NCBI RefSeq assembly: GCF_019175285.1
Contig: NC_056525.1
Span: forward strand, 120,983,506-121,047,505
Length of the DNA stretch: 64,000 nucleotides
Reading direction: 5' to 3'
Source: Sceloporus undulatus
Taxonomy: Eukaryota; Chordata; Lepidosauria; Squamata; Phrynosomatidae
The notes beneath the pieces were generated by a model. The model was given only the letters and a program-made list of their open reading frames with translations. It was not told where the DNA came from and did no database searches. A program made the position numbers and the translations under genes. Shown here one piece after another: positions 20,881 to 30,900 of this stretch (the stretch's first letter is position 1; every line of letters starts with the position of its first letter).

Positions 20881-22700
20881 ACACACAAGCTGACATTTGT
20901 TTTCATTACAGCACCCTTGCCTTGAGATTTCTCCACTTGCCATGAGGCCCAGTGGAAAGGATCCAGCCCTGAGTGTCAGGGCCAGACCTGACAACCAAAC
21001 TGTGTTGCTGTACAGGAGGGTCTTGAAGTCTCTTAAAAATAATGTAATTGAACTACGAGTTTTTAAAGACCTCAAAACATTGCACTTGCCTGCTGTTGTT
21101 CTCTAAATCCTGACTCTGATGCTGGCAGCAGTAGTAGTAGAGACACCTCATGATTCCCTTTGATAGCCACTGCTTTTGTAACCCCAGGTGCATGCAAGAG
21201 TCCTAACCCAGATCAGGACCCTTGCACTATCTGTTCTGATCCATACCTAATTTAGTTTTTAAAATCATTTCTTCAATTGCTAATTATGTGAATGGTGTCT
21301 CATCTTAGCCCTGGGTCATTCAGAACAACAGTAAAAATGAAACAGATCACTACTACCAGTAACTGAGAAAACCCTCTATGGCTGAAAATACTTACCAGAA
21401 TCCTTTGCAATACACAGATATACTTAGCAGGAAAATATGGAAAGGGTTCCATTAAAAAAGAGACTGTGAATCCGCTGCACATCTGGAATGGAAAACAAAG
21501 TTCCAAGTTACTTTCTGAAACACAGTGCTGTTTAGTAGTTGTCCATTACTAAACAGGTTGCAACATGCTGCCATTACTCAGTAGCAAGGAGAGGAGGGAT
21601 ACTCTGTGAATTCCCCAAACCATATCTATTATATCACACATCCCAGGACTGAGCCCTAACATGAAGAGCATGTTCGAGATCTGAGTCGTGGTATGAGTTA
21701 AGCCATGGACAGGGCCTATTCCTTCCTTGCCTGTGTAACAGACTATTTAATTTTATTTGCAAAGCAGGATTTACTACTTATATTAGTTATCCTTTCAATA
21801 TATGAAGCAAAGGCTTGGAACTACAATGAGTTGCTATCAGGGTCGTACAGAGAAAAAGACCAGTTAATTTGCCCATGAACATTTAATGCTCAAGATGTAC
21901 TGTACCTGGCAAGCAAGCCACCATTCATATTCAGCTTCCCGTTTTCATATTAGATTAGCGCAGGGAGAAATTTGCCAGAAATAACGCTGGCCTGTCCAAA
22001 TACATTTGTAACGGTCAGTAGTTTTAAGTGTCGGAGTTGGCAGATGTGCTAGAGTTTGTTCTAGATGAATTCAAGGGGGATGAAAAATGGGCAAATTGCC
22101 TTACTGGATCTTTCAGCCTCACTAAGAACTCGGCCTTCTGTACAGCAAAAGGGACACCAGTGTGGCCTTTTCTACCGAATGTGAAGTCTAGGAAAACAGC
22201 ACTGGGGGGATTCAGGGAACCAAACAAATTGGAAGGTACTTGAAGAACACCTTGTATCCCAAAGAATGTACTATTTCAATGGAAAGCACAGCACATTTCA
22301 TAGTGAAGGGACTTGAATGAAATACTTCCGTCAGCAAACAAAACAAATGTTTTCTTTATACTTCCAAATTAGATTTAGAAATCACCCACCAAGGAATAGT
22401 AAGAACAGCAAAAGTTTACCACTTGCTCCAGAAAGTACTACAAAAGAAAGGTGTTTTTTTCAATATTGGTGGGGATGAGTTGGGTAAAATCTAGGGTGAA
22501 AGGTTACCTTTATTCAGTAGTACCTCTTTAAATATCAGGATTGTGACCTGTGGGACATTCAACTAAAGCCTTTCACAGAAGCCCTGATAAACCAGGCCAC
22601 ATATACATTACTTCCTACGTTCAGATTCCAGCAACTGGGACAGGCCCAAATACAAACAAAGTTCATATTATTGTATCTCCCTGTTGTTAGATGTGAACCA
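20881..22700. other. Intergenic, nothing recognised
   Basis: Short open frames occur (for example 22028-22243, both strands) but none resembles a known protein. No repeat family was recognised. Confidence 0.5.
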
Positions 22701-22704
22701 TAGG

Positions 22705-22925
22705 CATGTTACAGACTGCCAAAATAAAGCTGCCGGGTCTCTTTGGAGGTATGCTGTTTAAATGATGCATGGTCAAGAGTCCGGAGTCGCGCAAAACCAC
22801 ACTCTATTCCTAAGCACTGGAGTGCAGCTTGGTGCGGCTTCTGGATTCTTAGATGCATGCATCATTAAAAACAGCTACCTCCAAAGAGACCCGAAGCAGC
22901 TTATTTTGGCAGTCTGTAACAGGCC
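22705..22925. mobile_element. Fold-back MITE, 'GGAGGTATGCTGTTTAAAT' family, copy 2
   Basis: 'gcatgttacagactgccaaa' and 'ttggcagtctgtaacaggcc' are inverted ends. The arms 'ctttggaggtatgctgttta' and 'cagctacctccaaagagacc' pair. Copy 3 lies inside the inverted contig at 44068-44261. Confidence 0.85.
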
Positions 22926-24297
22926 ATAGAAATCTAATTAGGATGGTGCACGTTTTTTTTATCATTACTTATCCTGGAATTGAAAATTCTCAAAGCGGTG
23001 GGGAGGGAAGGGAGCAAGAAGAGGTATATAAGACATCTATTATACCACAGTATTTTTCTTATCAAAACAAGAGATAGAATACAAACCTCACCCATTTGTA
23101 AAAAGGAGATCCCCCCCAATCCAAAAAAAGTTCCACAGTAACAACTTGGGGAACAAATCCCAAAGTTTAATAGAAGAACACACTCAGCATTTCACATGCA
23201 GCCTTCCTCAACTTCACACCCCCAGAGGTATTGGACCACATTTTCCATGCCACAGCGAACAGGGGCAATGACCAAGCTATTGGGGAGATAGGAAAAGTTT
23301 GGAGAATTGGGATCTACAGTGAGCTAGAGGCACTCAGCAGCCCTATCCCTCCTGGAGAAAGAGGTACCCCTACCATTTGGAATGGGAGGTGACTGGGGAT
23401 TCTGCGGCACATGCAGGAGGCTCTTGAATGTTACATACAACCTCACTCAGGGGCAGCAAGAACTTTATCGCACAGGGCCTGGAACGGGCCTGTTGTGTTC
23501 TAAAAGGGGACGTGATGGGGACAGAGGTGGCATAGAAGGCATCTTGCCACACAAGGAGAATGCTGCTGCCACCCCGAATATTCCCATCACGTTCCGGATG
23601 CGTCCCAGAGGGGTCATTTATAGGAACACTTGAGAAGCGTTTCTGAAATCCCCCGTGAGGAACACATCTGAACACGATGGGAATGTCCGGCGTGGAGGCA
23701 GCGTTCTCCTGTTCCAGGGCCTGTGTGTGATAAAGTTCCAGTTCCCCCTATCCTTTTCCAGTGTAAACTGAGCCCATGTGGCGCTCAGCCAGTATTTGGC
23801 AGTGCCACACGAGGGCAATTTCCCCCCTTCCTTTTCTTCCACAGGGAAGGTGTTACCCCCAAGATCCGTACCCCTCCTCTTTGCTGATATCAGATGTTTG
23901 AGGCATGTAGGCAGAGGGCACCCCAGTGTAGAAAACTAGCTATGATAAGGAGATCTAATTGGCTCAGCATGGGGGAAAGCTAAAAGCTTATAGCCAGGAA
24001 CATCAATGAAGATCGGAATTGCTAATTCTTTCTTGATAGGAGTGGGGGTGGTGATAGATTTTGGCGTACAAATGAACAGAAACCAAGCACATGTCTCTCT
24101 GGAGGAGAGACTCCTTTGTCCAGAGACATTTGCACTGATTGTCCAGCCATTTACAAGTTCCTTCCATTATCTGTCTTAGAATTTTCATTTGATCCCAGAA
24201 TCTGCCCTGGGAATATTTTGCCCTATAAAAATGCCTGCCTAGACACTACAAATTTGGTCTTGTTTTGAAGTCAGACATATGCTGTACATCTCCTGAC

Positions 24298-24532
24298 TCA
24301 ACAGCATCATGCAAATACATGTCCAACCCTTATCAGTGCATTTAGGCATTCCCCTAAGCAGTTTACAATGTGTAAGCCAATTGCCCCAACAACCTGGGTA
24401 CCATTTTAGCGATTTACGGAAGGATACAAGGCTGAGCGACCTGAAGCCCTGCCTGGGATCGAACTTACAACCTTGTGGCGTGTAATGTCTGCAGTACTGG
24501 CATTTAACCACTGCACCACCAGGCAAGTGCTG
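24298..24532 (-). mobile_element. Sauria-type tRNA-derived SINE
   Basis: On the minus strand it reads 'ggtggtgcagtggttaaatg' (A box region), 'aaggttgtaagttcgatccc' (B box region), then 'cagccttgtatccttccgta' and 'acccaggttgttggggcaat'. These are the head and body of the SINE family described as Squamata-specific. No intact Pol III gene is implied. A duplicate lies at 42418-42650 on the plus strand. Confidence 0.85.
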
Positions 24533-24679
24533 AGCCACTTCATTTCACAAGCACGCCACCCACCCAACTGGAACTTCTGCTTCTGGAACTGGTATGGTAT
24601 TAGCTTTCTCAGTCCAGAAAGCACATAATCCCTTGTTATGCGGTGCAGGTCCATTTAAGTCCCCATTCTAGTGCTGGCC

Positions 24680-24795
24680 TGACTTGTAAAGCCTTAGATG
24701 GCCAGGGTCCAAGTTATCTGAAGGACTGTATTTTCTAGTATGAGTCTGAGAGAGCTTAGAGATCTCACCTCTCCATTTAAATTCAGTCTTCCCCT
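24680..24795 (+). mobile_element. L2 LINE fragment
   Basis: 'aaagccttagatggccaggg' and 'ccaagttatctgaaggactg' encode KALDGQGPSYLKDCIF, a decayed L2 C-terminal motif (cf. KAMRGLGPEYLRDRLF). It runs directly into the tandem array to its right. Confidence 0.65.
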
Positions 24796-25165
24796 TGCTG
24801 CTCCTTTTTGCAAGCCTTGGTTCCCAAGAAAAAACCTCTCCATTTAATATCCAGTTGCTTCATTATTTTTGCAAACCCTGGTTCCAAAGAAAAAATCTCT
24901 CCATTTAAATCCAGTTGTTTTTATTATTTTTGCAAAACCTGGTTTCCCAAGGAAAAACCTCTCCATTTAAATCCAGTTGCTTCTATTTATTTTGCAAACC
25001 CTGGTTTCCCAAGGAAAAACCTCTCCATTTAAGTCCAATTGTTGTCTTTTGCTCTCTTTGCAAGACCTGACTTCCCAAAGAACAACCTCTCCATTTAAAT
25101 CCACTTGCTCTCTTTTTGCTCCCTTTTGCAAAACCTGGCCTCAGGGAAAACCTCTCCATTTAAAC
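24770..25165. repeat. Tandem array of ~60-bp units (about 6.5 copies)
   Basis: The unit contains 'cctctccatttaaatccagt' then 'tgcttc', a T-rich spacer, and 'tttgcaaaacctggtttccc' then 'aaggaaaa'. Repeats start near 24770, 24838, 24897, 24957, 25019, 25086 and 25150. The first copy merges into L2 sequence, so the array appears to have grown out of an L2 fragment. Confidence 0.88.
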
Positions 25166-25349
25166 CATTTGCTTCCTTTCTCAACCAATGTTAAAAGTAA
25201 ACCTCTCCTCCAGCACCTGAGAGTTGACTGGGAGAGGTCCAGAGAGGAGGGAGGTAAGTGGTATTTCTCCCTTTCCATCCTTCTTTTAGAAATTTTCAAA
25301 ATCCAGGATTTTGACTGAACCTTCCCCTATCAGACGATTATACATGAGT

Positions 25350-26180
25350 ATATATGGTAAAATAAGCAACAACATAAATACGAATAAAAAGCATTTAAAT
25401 TAGCTAAAATTATAGGTAATTGGAGGTGAGACCTATCTTCTTGGGGTGAACAGGGCTATCAATATCAGTGGAGGGGAGGTTAATCTGCAAAGGCTTGCCA
25501 GAAAGAATCCGTCTCAACAGCCTTTTTAAAGCCTTCTAGAGTGGTATAATGACGGATCTCCTCCGGCAGGTCATTCCATAGCCCTAGGAGTGGCAGATGA
25601 AAAGGCCCTCTGGGTTAGCACAGCCAATCTGGTCTTCTTAGGCTGCAGATAATTCCCCAGAGGACCTGAGTGTGCAGGGTGGATTATGTGAGAAGGAGGT
25701 GCTCCCCAAGTAGTCTGGGTCCAGACCATGTAGGGCTTTAAAGGTTATAACTAACACCTTGTATTGTCCCAGAAACCATTTGGCAACCAATGGGGATATT
25801 TAAAGCAGGTGTTATAGGGTTGGTTCTAGATTTACCTGTGACCAGCCTGGCTGTATATTTGCACTAACGGAAGTTTCCAAACTTGCACAAGGTAGCCCCA
25901 TGTAGACACATTGCAGAAGTAAAGGCAAGAGTTTACCAACGCATGTACCATGTTTCTAGGTTGCCCGGGTCCAGGAAGGGATACAGTTGGCGTATCAGCT
26001 GAAGCTGAAAACAGGCACTCCTGACCAGCGCTCCAAGCGGATTCTTTCTGCGGGTGTTTTGGGACCTGGGCTGCCTTGGATCAAACCCAGAGCAGGGAGA
26101 GCTTCCCTGTGGTCTGGAAGGAGACTGGCAGTTGTGTGGAACCGCTCCCATCTGTGGTTCAGCCACCAGTCCCATTAGGT
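25350..26180 (-). mobile_element. L2 LINE, truncated and decayed
   Basis: The right end on the minus strand encodes 'SACFQLQLIRQLYPFLDPGN', matching the L2 motif SAFxQLRLVRQLRPFLDRDDL. To the left it passes through typical L2 3' sequence ('gtgttagttataacctttaa', 'cccagaggacctgagtgtgc'). Confidence 0.75.
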
Positions 26181-26269
26181 GTGGGCGGGTCTGGGGGGTC
26201 TGTTTGGGACATAGAGATGTTTTTCCTCAGGATGGTCACAGGAAGGATTCTCTAGTTTTGGAGGCATGT

Positions 26270-26490
26270 TGGCCCTCCTTATCCACTGATTTTTTTTATT
26301 CCAGGGATTCACGCATCCACGGCTTTAAATATCTTTAAAAAGTATAAATTCCAAATAGCCAACCTTGATTTTCCATTTTTATGGACAGAAACCATTCTAC
26401 TATGCCCACTGTTTAATGGGACTTGAGCATCCACGGATTTTGGTATCCACAGTGGATCCGGGAACCAAACCCCAGCATCTGGATATAAAA
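26270..26490. mobile_element. Tigger/mariner-like MITE
   Basis: 'gttggccctccttatccact' and 'gcatccacggctttaaatat' near one end, with 'gcatccacggattttggtat' and 'ccacagtggatccgggaacc' near the other, match a common vertebrate mariner-group repeat that carries CCATCCACGGATT words. Exact termini not fixed. Confidence 0.6.
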
Positions 26491-26845
26491 ATTACTCATA
26501 CTGGTGTTGCCCGCTGTGAATTTGGGAAGGTGGCGTGTTCCAAAGTGGGCAATCCAGGTCATTTTGTGCAATAACTGCGTTTTTACCCAGAATGGGCGCA
26601 AGAAGGTGTTGCCTGTGGATTTCAGACTTGGGTTGCATCATTCCCTTGGAATAGGAAGCACTGTGAATTTGGTGGATTTGAGAGTGGAGGCTTCGGGCTG
26701 TTTTCTAAAACATAGGTGTTTGCCAGGAAGGGGTACAAAGCCCAAAGAATCATAACCCCCTGAAATAATAAGGTTAATGCCTTAGACGACTCCATGTCCT
26801 CCATTAAAAATCATCTTTGCTTTCTCTTTACTTAGAAACAGTTAC

Positions 26846-27225
26846 TGTTTATACTCATGTATAAGTCTAGAAATTTAGGTCAAAAAATTTACCCCCCAAA
26901 AACCTGAATTGACTTCTCCACAGGTCAGTGCAAGTGCTGTAATTAACTCTTATTTTAAAAAAGGAACAATCCCCTGTTGAAAGGCAAGCGTATAATCTGC
27001 CCTGGAAGCACTAATTCCCTGCCCACTGTCATACCGTCCAGCCTAAGAATTGAACCTGCTGGAATTTGTATCTTCTTTGGCATTGTTTTCTTTTGCTTAT
27101 CCTTGTTCCTTGGCTTTATGGCCCGAAGATTTACCCTCAACTTATCCAGGGGTCATACAAAATCCACAATTGGTCCCAAAACTTGTCTTCGATTCTACAT
27201 GAAGTCAACAACCGAGTATATTGGT
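26846..27225. mobile_element. DNA-transposon-like MITE at left edge of duplication, copy A
   Basis: The ends are related inverted words: 'tttatactcatgtataagtc' at left and 'caaccgagtatattggtaag' at right (better kept in copy B as 'gacttatacttgagtgtata'). The interior includes 'cagtgcaagtgctgtaatta'. Its counterpart is 56357-56725. A lone end of the same kind is at about 25330-25360. Confidence 0.6.
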
Positions 27226-27290
27226 AAGTTTGACACTAATATTCGATGTTTTAATCCATAGTATCCATAGTAAGAACACAATTAGTAGTG

Positions 27291-28318
27291 TCTTTTTTTA
27301 TATAATACATTCTTTATTGTGTTTTTGATAGATAAATTAAAAAAACAAGTGCAAAGGAATGTACTTCCACTTACTCTGATTGGTACATTCTTATCCTGAA
27401 ATATTTTTTAGTAAAGTTTATTAATTTCCCTATCTACACATACAATAAAATCACATACATTACGCATACTAAACATTTGTTACACATTTACTTTTCTGTT
27501 AATGAAAGGTTCACAGTCTCCTCTACCCCAAAGCCCTCCATACATCTCCATTTCCACTTCCTTTCTCCTCTTATCCTCAATCTCTTCCCATAATCCTCCC
27601 ATCTAACCACTTCCTTCCCTTCCACTTCTCCCCTTTTCATCCTTAAATCTCATACTTCTTCTCTCTCACGTCATTTCTTTCCTTCTCCATCTTTCTTGCA
27701 CATATCCCCTACAGCCTTACCTCTCCAACTTACTTACCCACTGGTTTCCCTTCCCATACCTATCAAATTACCATAACTATTTACCTATTATTAACATTTA
27801 ATCTAAACGGACTCATGAAAAACTCTCTTTCCATCTCTTCATGAAAACTTCCGTCAATTTGATCTGCATTTTGTTATTAAAATGACTTCTTTTCTTTCTA
27901 ATTTAACATTTTCTTACTAACAGTACTATAATCCCATTAAACCCCAATTTATTAAATGTTTATACTTATCTCTTATATATTCTGTAACAGGTATCTATAC
28001 CTATGTCACCTACTCTAAAACTGCTTTCTCTTCCATTGTTCTCTCAAAAATCAGTAACCTTCCTAAATCCATATATCTTCTCTTCCAACGTGAGCAAAGG
28101 TGATCTTCACCAATGTATTAAATAAATAATATTTTGCCAAGTTTATTTTCTAATTCAATTTCCAGAATTCCTAAAAGGTAATCTATCCTGAAAGAATTTG
28201 GACCCTTTCATATGTTCTCTCCTTTTTATCTAATATACCCACACTTGAGAGGTTCATTATCCAGACTACAATATATTATTCTTTTTAATTAGTCTCCTAA
28301 TAAAGCAATAATATAAGT
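27291..28318 (-). mobile_element. LINE 3' end (L1-like), inserted only in copy A
   Basis: Copy B reads straight across this point. In A the site is flanked by 'gtctttt' on both sides (about 27290 and 28321), a likely target-site duplication. The insert starts with a T-run at its left end, consistent with an antisense poly-A tail. Much of it is pyrimidine-rich ('ccacttcctttctcctctta'), as in the antisense of a purine-rich L1 3' region. No reading frame was identified, so the L1 assignment is tentative. Confidence 0.55.
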
Positions 28319-28389
28319 ATGTCTTTTAATGAAGTAAGTTTTCCAATATATCAAAGCAAATGTCTGAAGTTATGTGCAATGTGCAGCCT

Positions 28390-28617
28390 TCAGTTAACTA
28401 TGGTGATGGCTTAGCATTGTCCCTAGTATATTTTGTTCATCTCAAGGCTCAGTTCCTGCATTAATTGGAAAGAGACTCTTCTCCCTCCATCTCCTGCTGC
28501 GCACATGCCACTGTTCCTTCCGTTGTAGCAAAACTCTTCAAAGGCTTCATAATAGTCCACCCATAGCCATTGTTACGTGAATATGATGTTTTTCATCCTA
28601 GCTGGAAGTGGAAGGAC
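28390..28617 (-). pseudogene. SHCBP1L: SHCBP1L last coding exon, copy A (decayed)
   Basis: It aligns with the intact exon at 56852-57088 but is 9 bases shorter overall and has several single-base indels, so the frame 'NNHIHSNNGYGVTIM' is lost. The splice acceptor (CCTTAACAG in copy B; here 'ccttaacag' is kept) and the 3' end position are recognisable. It is either a decaying duplicate or a poorly polished assembly copy. Confidence 0.8.
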
Positions 28618-28734
28618 CTGTTAAGGAATCAAATTTTTAGGAACACTAGTCTTTAGCCAATTTATTCAGATTTACATTCCTGTGCTTCCACCTCCTTCCA
28701 AAACATTATTAAGAGTGGCAAGCCACAAAGATAC

Positions 28735-28855
28735 TTAATTAATATTCCACCACGAATTACCGCCGAGGGGTCACAGGTTCTGAAGTTATTGCAGTGGTGA
28801 ATGTTATTACCCTCCAAAATAGCTGTGCTTCCTGGAATAACTCAACTCCAGCACC
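28735..28855 (-). pseudogene. SHCBP1L: SHCBP1L penultimate coding exon, copy A (decayed)
   Basis: The counterpart of 57215-57337 ([20 protein letters not shown]...). It has small deletions, including one in 'ggatataac' (here 'ggaataac'), and the donor side is altered. 121 bases versus 123 in copy B. Confidence 0.8.
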
Positions 28856-29037
28856 CTGAATGCAAAAAGCAAAAAACAAAATCCCCCAGTTAGTTTAAAA
28901 TGAGCCTCTGCAGCCTGGGTCCCTCCTCGAGACAAAACCAGGGTGTTGTTAGGTTTGGGAAGCCATCTCTGACCTGCCATCCTCCCCACCTGAGATATAG
29001 CCGGTGTTGAGGAGGAGGCTTGATAACCGTATATTCC

Positions 29038-29217
29038 AGTTATGGTGAACCTTTAGAGCTGAGGGCCCAAAAGTGCAACCCAAACACGGTTATTGATTGC
29101 AAAGTGCCATGGTCCTTTTGCTTTCAGTAACAAACCTGTGTGGGACACGGAACATGTGCCCAAAAGCGGGCTCTGAGTGCCACCTCTTGCACGGGTGCCA
29201 TAGGTTCGCCATCACTG
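29038..29217. mobile_element. hAT MITE with 8-bp target duplication, copy A only
   Basis: TIRs 'cagttatggtgaaccttt' and 'ggttcgccatcactg' border it. The flanks GTATATTC and GTATATAC match at 7 of 8 bases, the hAT signature. A sister element is at 50469-50666. Confidence 0.8.
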
Positions 29218-30167
29218 GTATATACCCAACAAAAGTCGACAAATTTTTTTACTTATACAGTAGAATACACTGCAGCTTTTTGAATTGCTTGAAGCTGAAA
29301 ACCTGTTTTAATTAAATTTAAAATGTCAATTTGCATGTATTGCATGTTCAACATATGGAGGAAACACTAGTTCATCACATTCCTGTTTTCTGCTTGGGGG
29401 CTCACAGATAGGGATTTAGATTGAGGACATAGAAAGGAAGGTTACTCCCTCAGGTGCTTTTCTAATCATTTCCATTTTTTGTGTTAAAACACTGGAGGAA
29501 CCGGCTTACCATTTCGGGTCAGATAGTAATGGACAAATGAAACGATCTTTGTTCTTCAGGTATTAAAAAACTTAACATAGTATGAAGCAACAATTTCATT
29601 AGAAGAATACAGTGATAAAGCTTTTCCTGGACTAGACTATTTACACCAGGTTTTGTGTATATGTGTAGGATGTCTGTAACTGAAACTCTCCTATGGAAAA
29701 ACTACCTGAACATAGAAAGCTAACATGATTAGACAGAATCGTGGCACATTAGCCTTTATATGGATATGTTCCTTTTCTTGTTTATAAAAAGTCTTTCTCT
29801 CATAAGGAGATTGGTCAAGCAAACAGCCTCCTTTGCATTGCATGAAACAATCTACCACTTGGTAATGCGGATGGTAAAACTGATCCTTAGTTGGAATGAA
29901 GATTGTGCACCTCGGTTGTTCAACATTAAAACGTATGTCCAAGAAACTAGACAGAAGTATAAGCATGCAACATATAAATAATCTGAAAGCTCAAAATATT
30001 TGTCAAGCGGAGGCCTATGTACCAAAATACATATGGCCTCTTCTGACAGCTATCAGTTACTTATTAGTAAGTATGAGGTGTAGGTGAAGAGAATAGTGAC
30101 TATTGCCATTTTAAAAAAAAACAAACTTATTTTAATCTACTTTGCCCCATGAGAGTGAAGACCAGCC

Positions 30168-30388
30168 TCTATGGCTGTTTCAGCACTGTAGAAATAATAC
30201 AGACTGACATTACTTTCATTGCCATTGCTCAATGTTATGGGATTCTGGGAACTGTAATTTGTTCAGTGGCACTAGAGCTGATAGAAAAGGTCAAATGTCT
30301 CACAAAACTACATCCCAGAATTCCATAGCATTGGGCCATGACAGTTAAAGAGGTGTCAAACTGGATTATTTCTGCAGTGTGGATGCAA
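30168..30388. mobile_element. Fold-back MITE, 'CTGCAGAAATAATCC' family, in copy A intron
   Basis: 'cactgtagaaataatacaga' and 'ggattatttctgcagtgtgg' are inverted ends, with arms 'ctcaatgttatgggattctg' and 'cagaattccatagcattggg'. The orthologous copy in block B is at 58010-58268, so it predates the duplication. Confidence 0.85.
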
Positions 30389-30724
30389 GGCAAGTTGGAA
30401 AAATGAGAAGCACAACTCAAATAGGGAGTGCAATGATAGAAAACCAGTGGAGTTACACATACTTTGATTAGAGATAGGAAAGAGAATGATCAGTCCAATT
30501 AAAAACATATACAAGCCAAAGCATGGAAAGGAAACTGCTGTTAAAATCTCTTTTAGTAGTCATCCTGCATTAATAGGGAGGCCTCCTCATATTTAGTGTG
30601 GTCTTTTATTAAAATGTTTTACACAATTTTAGAAAGCTAGATAAATCTGAAATTTGTCTAGTATCTCTGTGTAGTCAAATATTTGTAACATCAGTTTCCC
30701 CTTCCAATTAAAGTGTGTGTGTAT

Positions 30725-30900
30725 CTTCGTCGTGGTCTCTGCAAATTACACAAATGGGTTATTCTGCACCTGCGCAGCAATGTTCGGAAACTTCTAGAAT
30801 CTCTGGGCAAAAGTTAGTTTGCAACTTTTTGCAACTTTCTGGCAGTAGCTTCACCCACCATATTTCCCCCAACGGTCCTGCTCTTCCCCAGCTCCTTCGT
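30725..30900 (+). repeat. Left inverted terminal repeat of the DIRS-like element
   Basis: 'gggttattctgcacctgcgc', 'aacttctagaatctctgggc' and 'aaaagttagtttgcaacttt' recur in reverse complement at 36550-36715. Inverted rather than direct ends distinguish DIRS from LTR elements. Confidence 0.85.

Larger units (their letters stand above)
22738..24998. repeat. Segment present again as an inverted copy at 42061-44261
   Basis: Reading 42061-44261 on the opposite strand reproduces this segment in order: the MITE, the 'ttccacagtaacaacttggg' block, the 'gatcccagaatctgccctgg' block, the Sauria SINE and the start of the 60-bp tandem array. Differences are scattered substitutions, small indels and a deletion of about 180 bp of tandem units. 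The second copy is bounded on both sides by 100-N gaps, so it may be a redundant contig rather than a genomic inverted repeat. The interior (about 23100-24240) is not assigned to a family. Confidence 0.88.

Noticed and set aside
22028-22243. 71-codon plus-strand open frame in intergenic DNA
   Set aside because: No similarity recognised, no splice context and overlapped by an open frame on the other strand; chance is sufficient.
24770-25165. CRISPR-like array
   Set aside because: Units are degenerate, without distinct spacers, and the host is a vertebrate; it is an ordinary tandem repeat.
20600-26800. NPL exons expected upstream of DHX9
   Set aside because: I looked for N-acetylneuraminate lyase motifs on both strands and saw none; the region is repeats and unassigned DNA.
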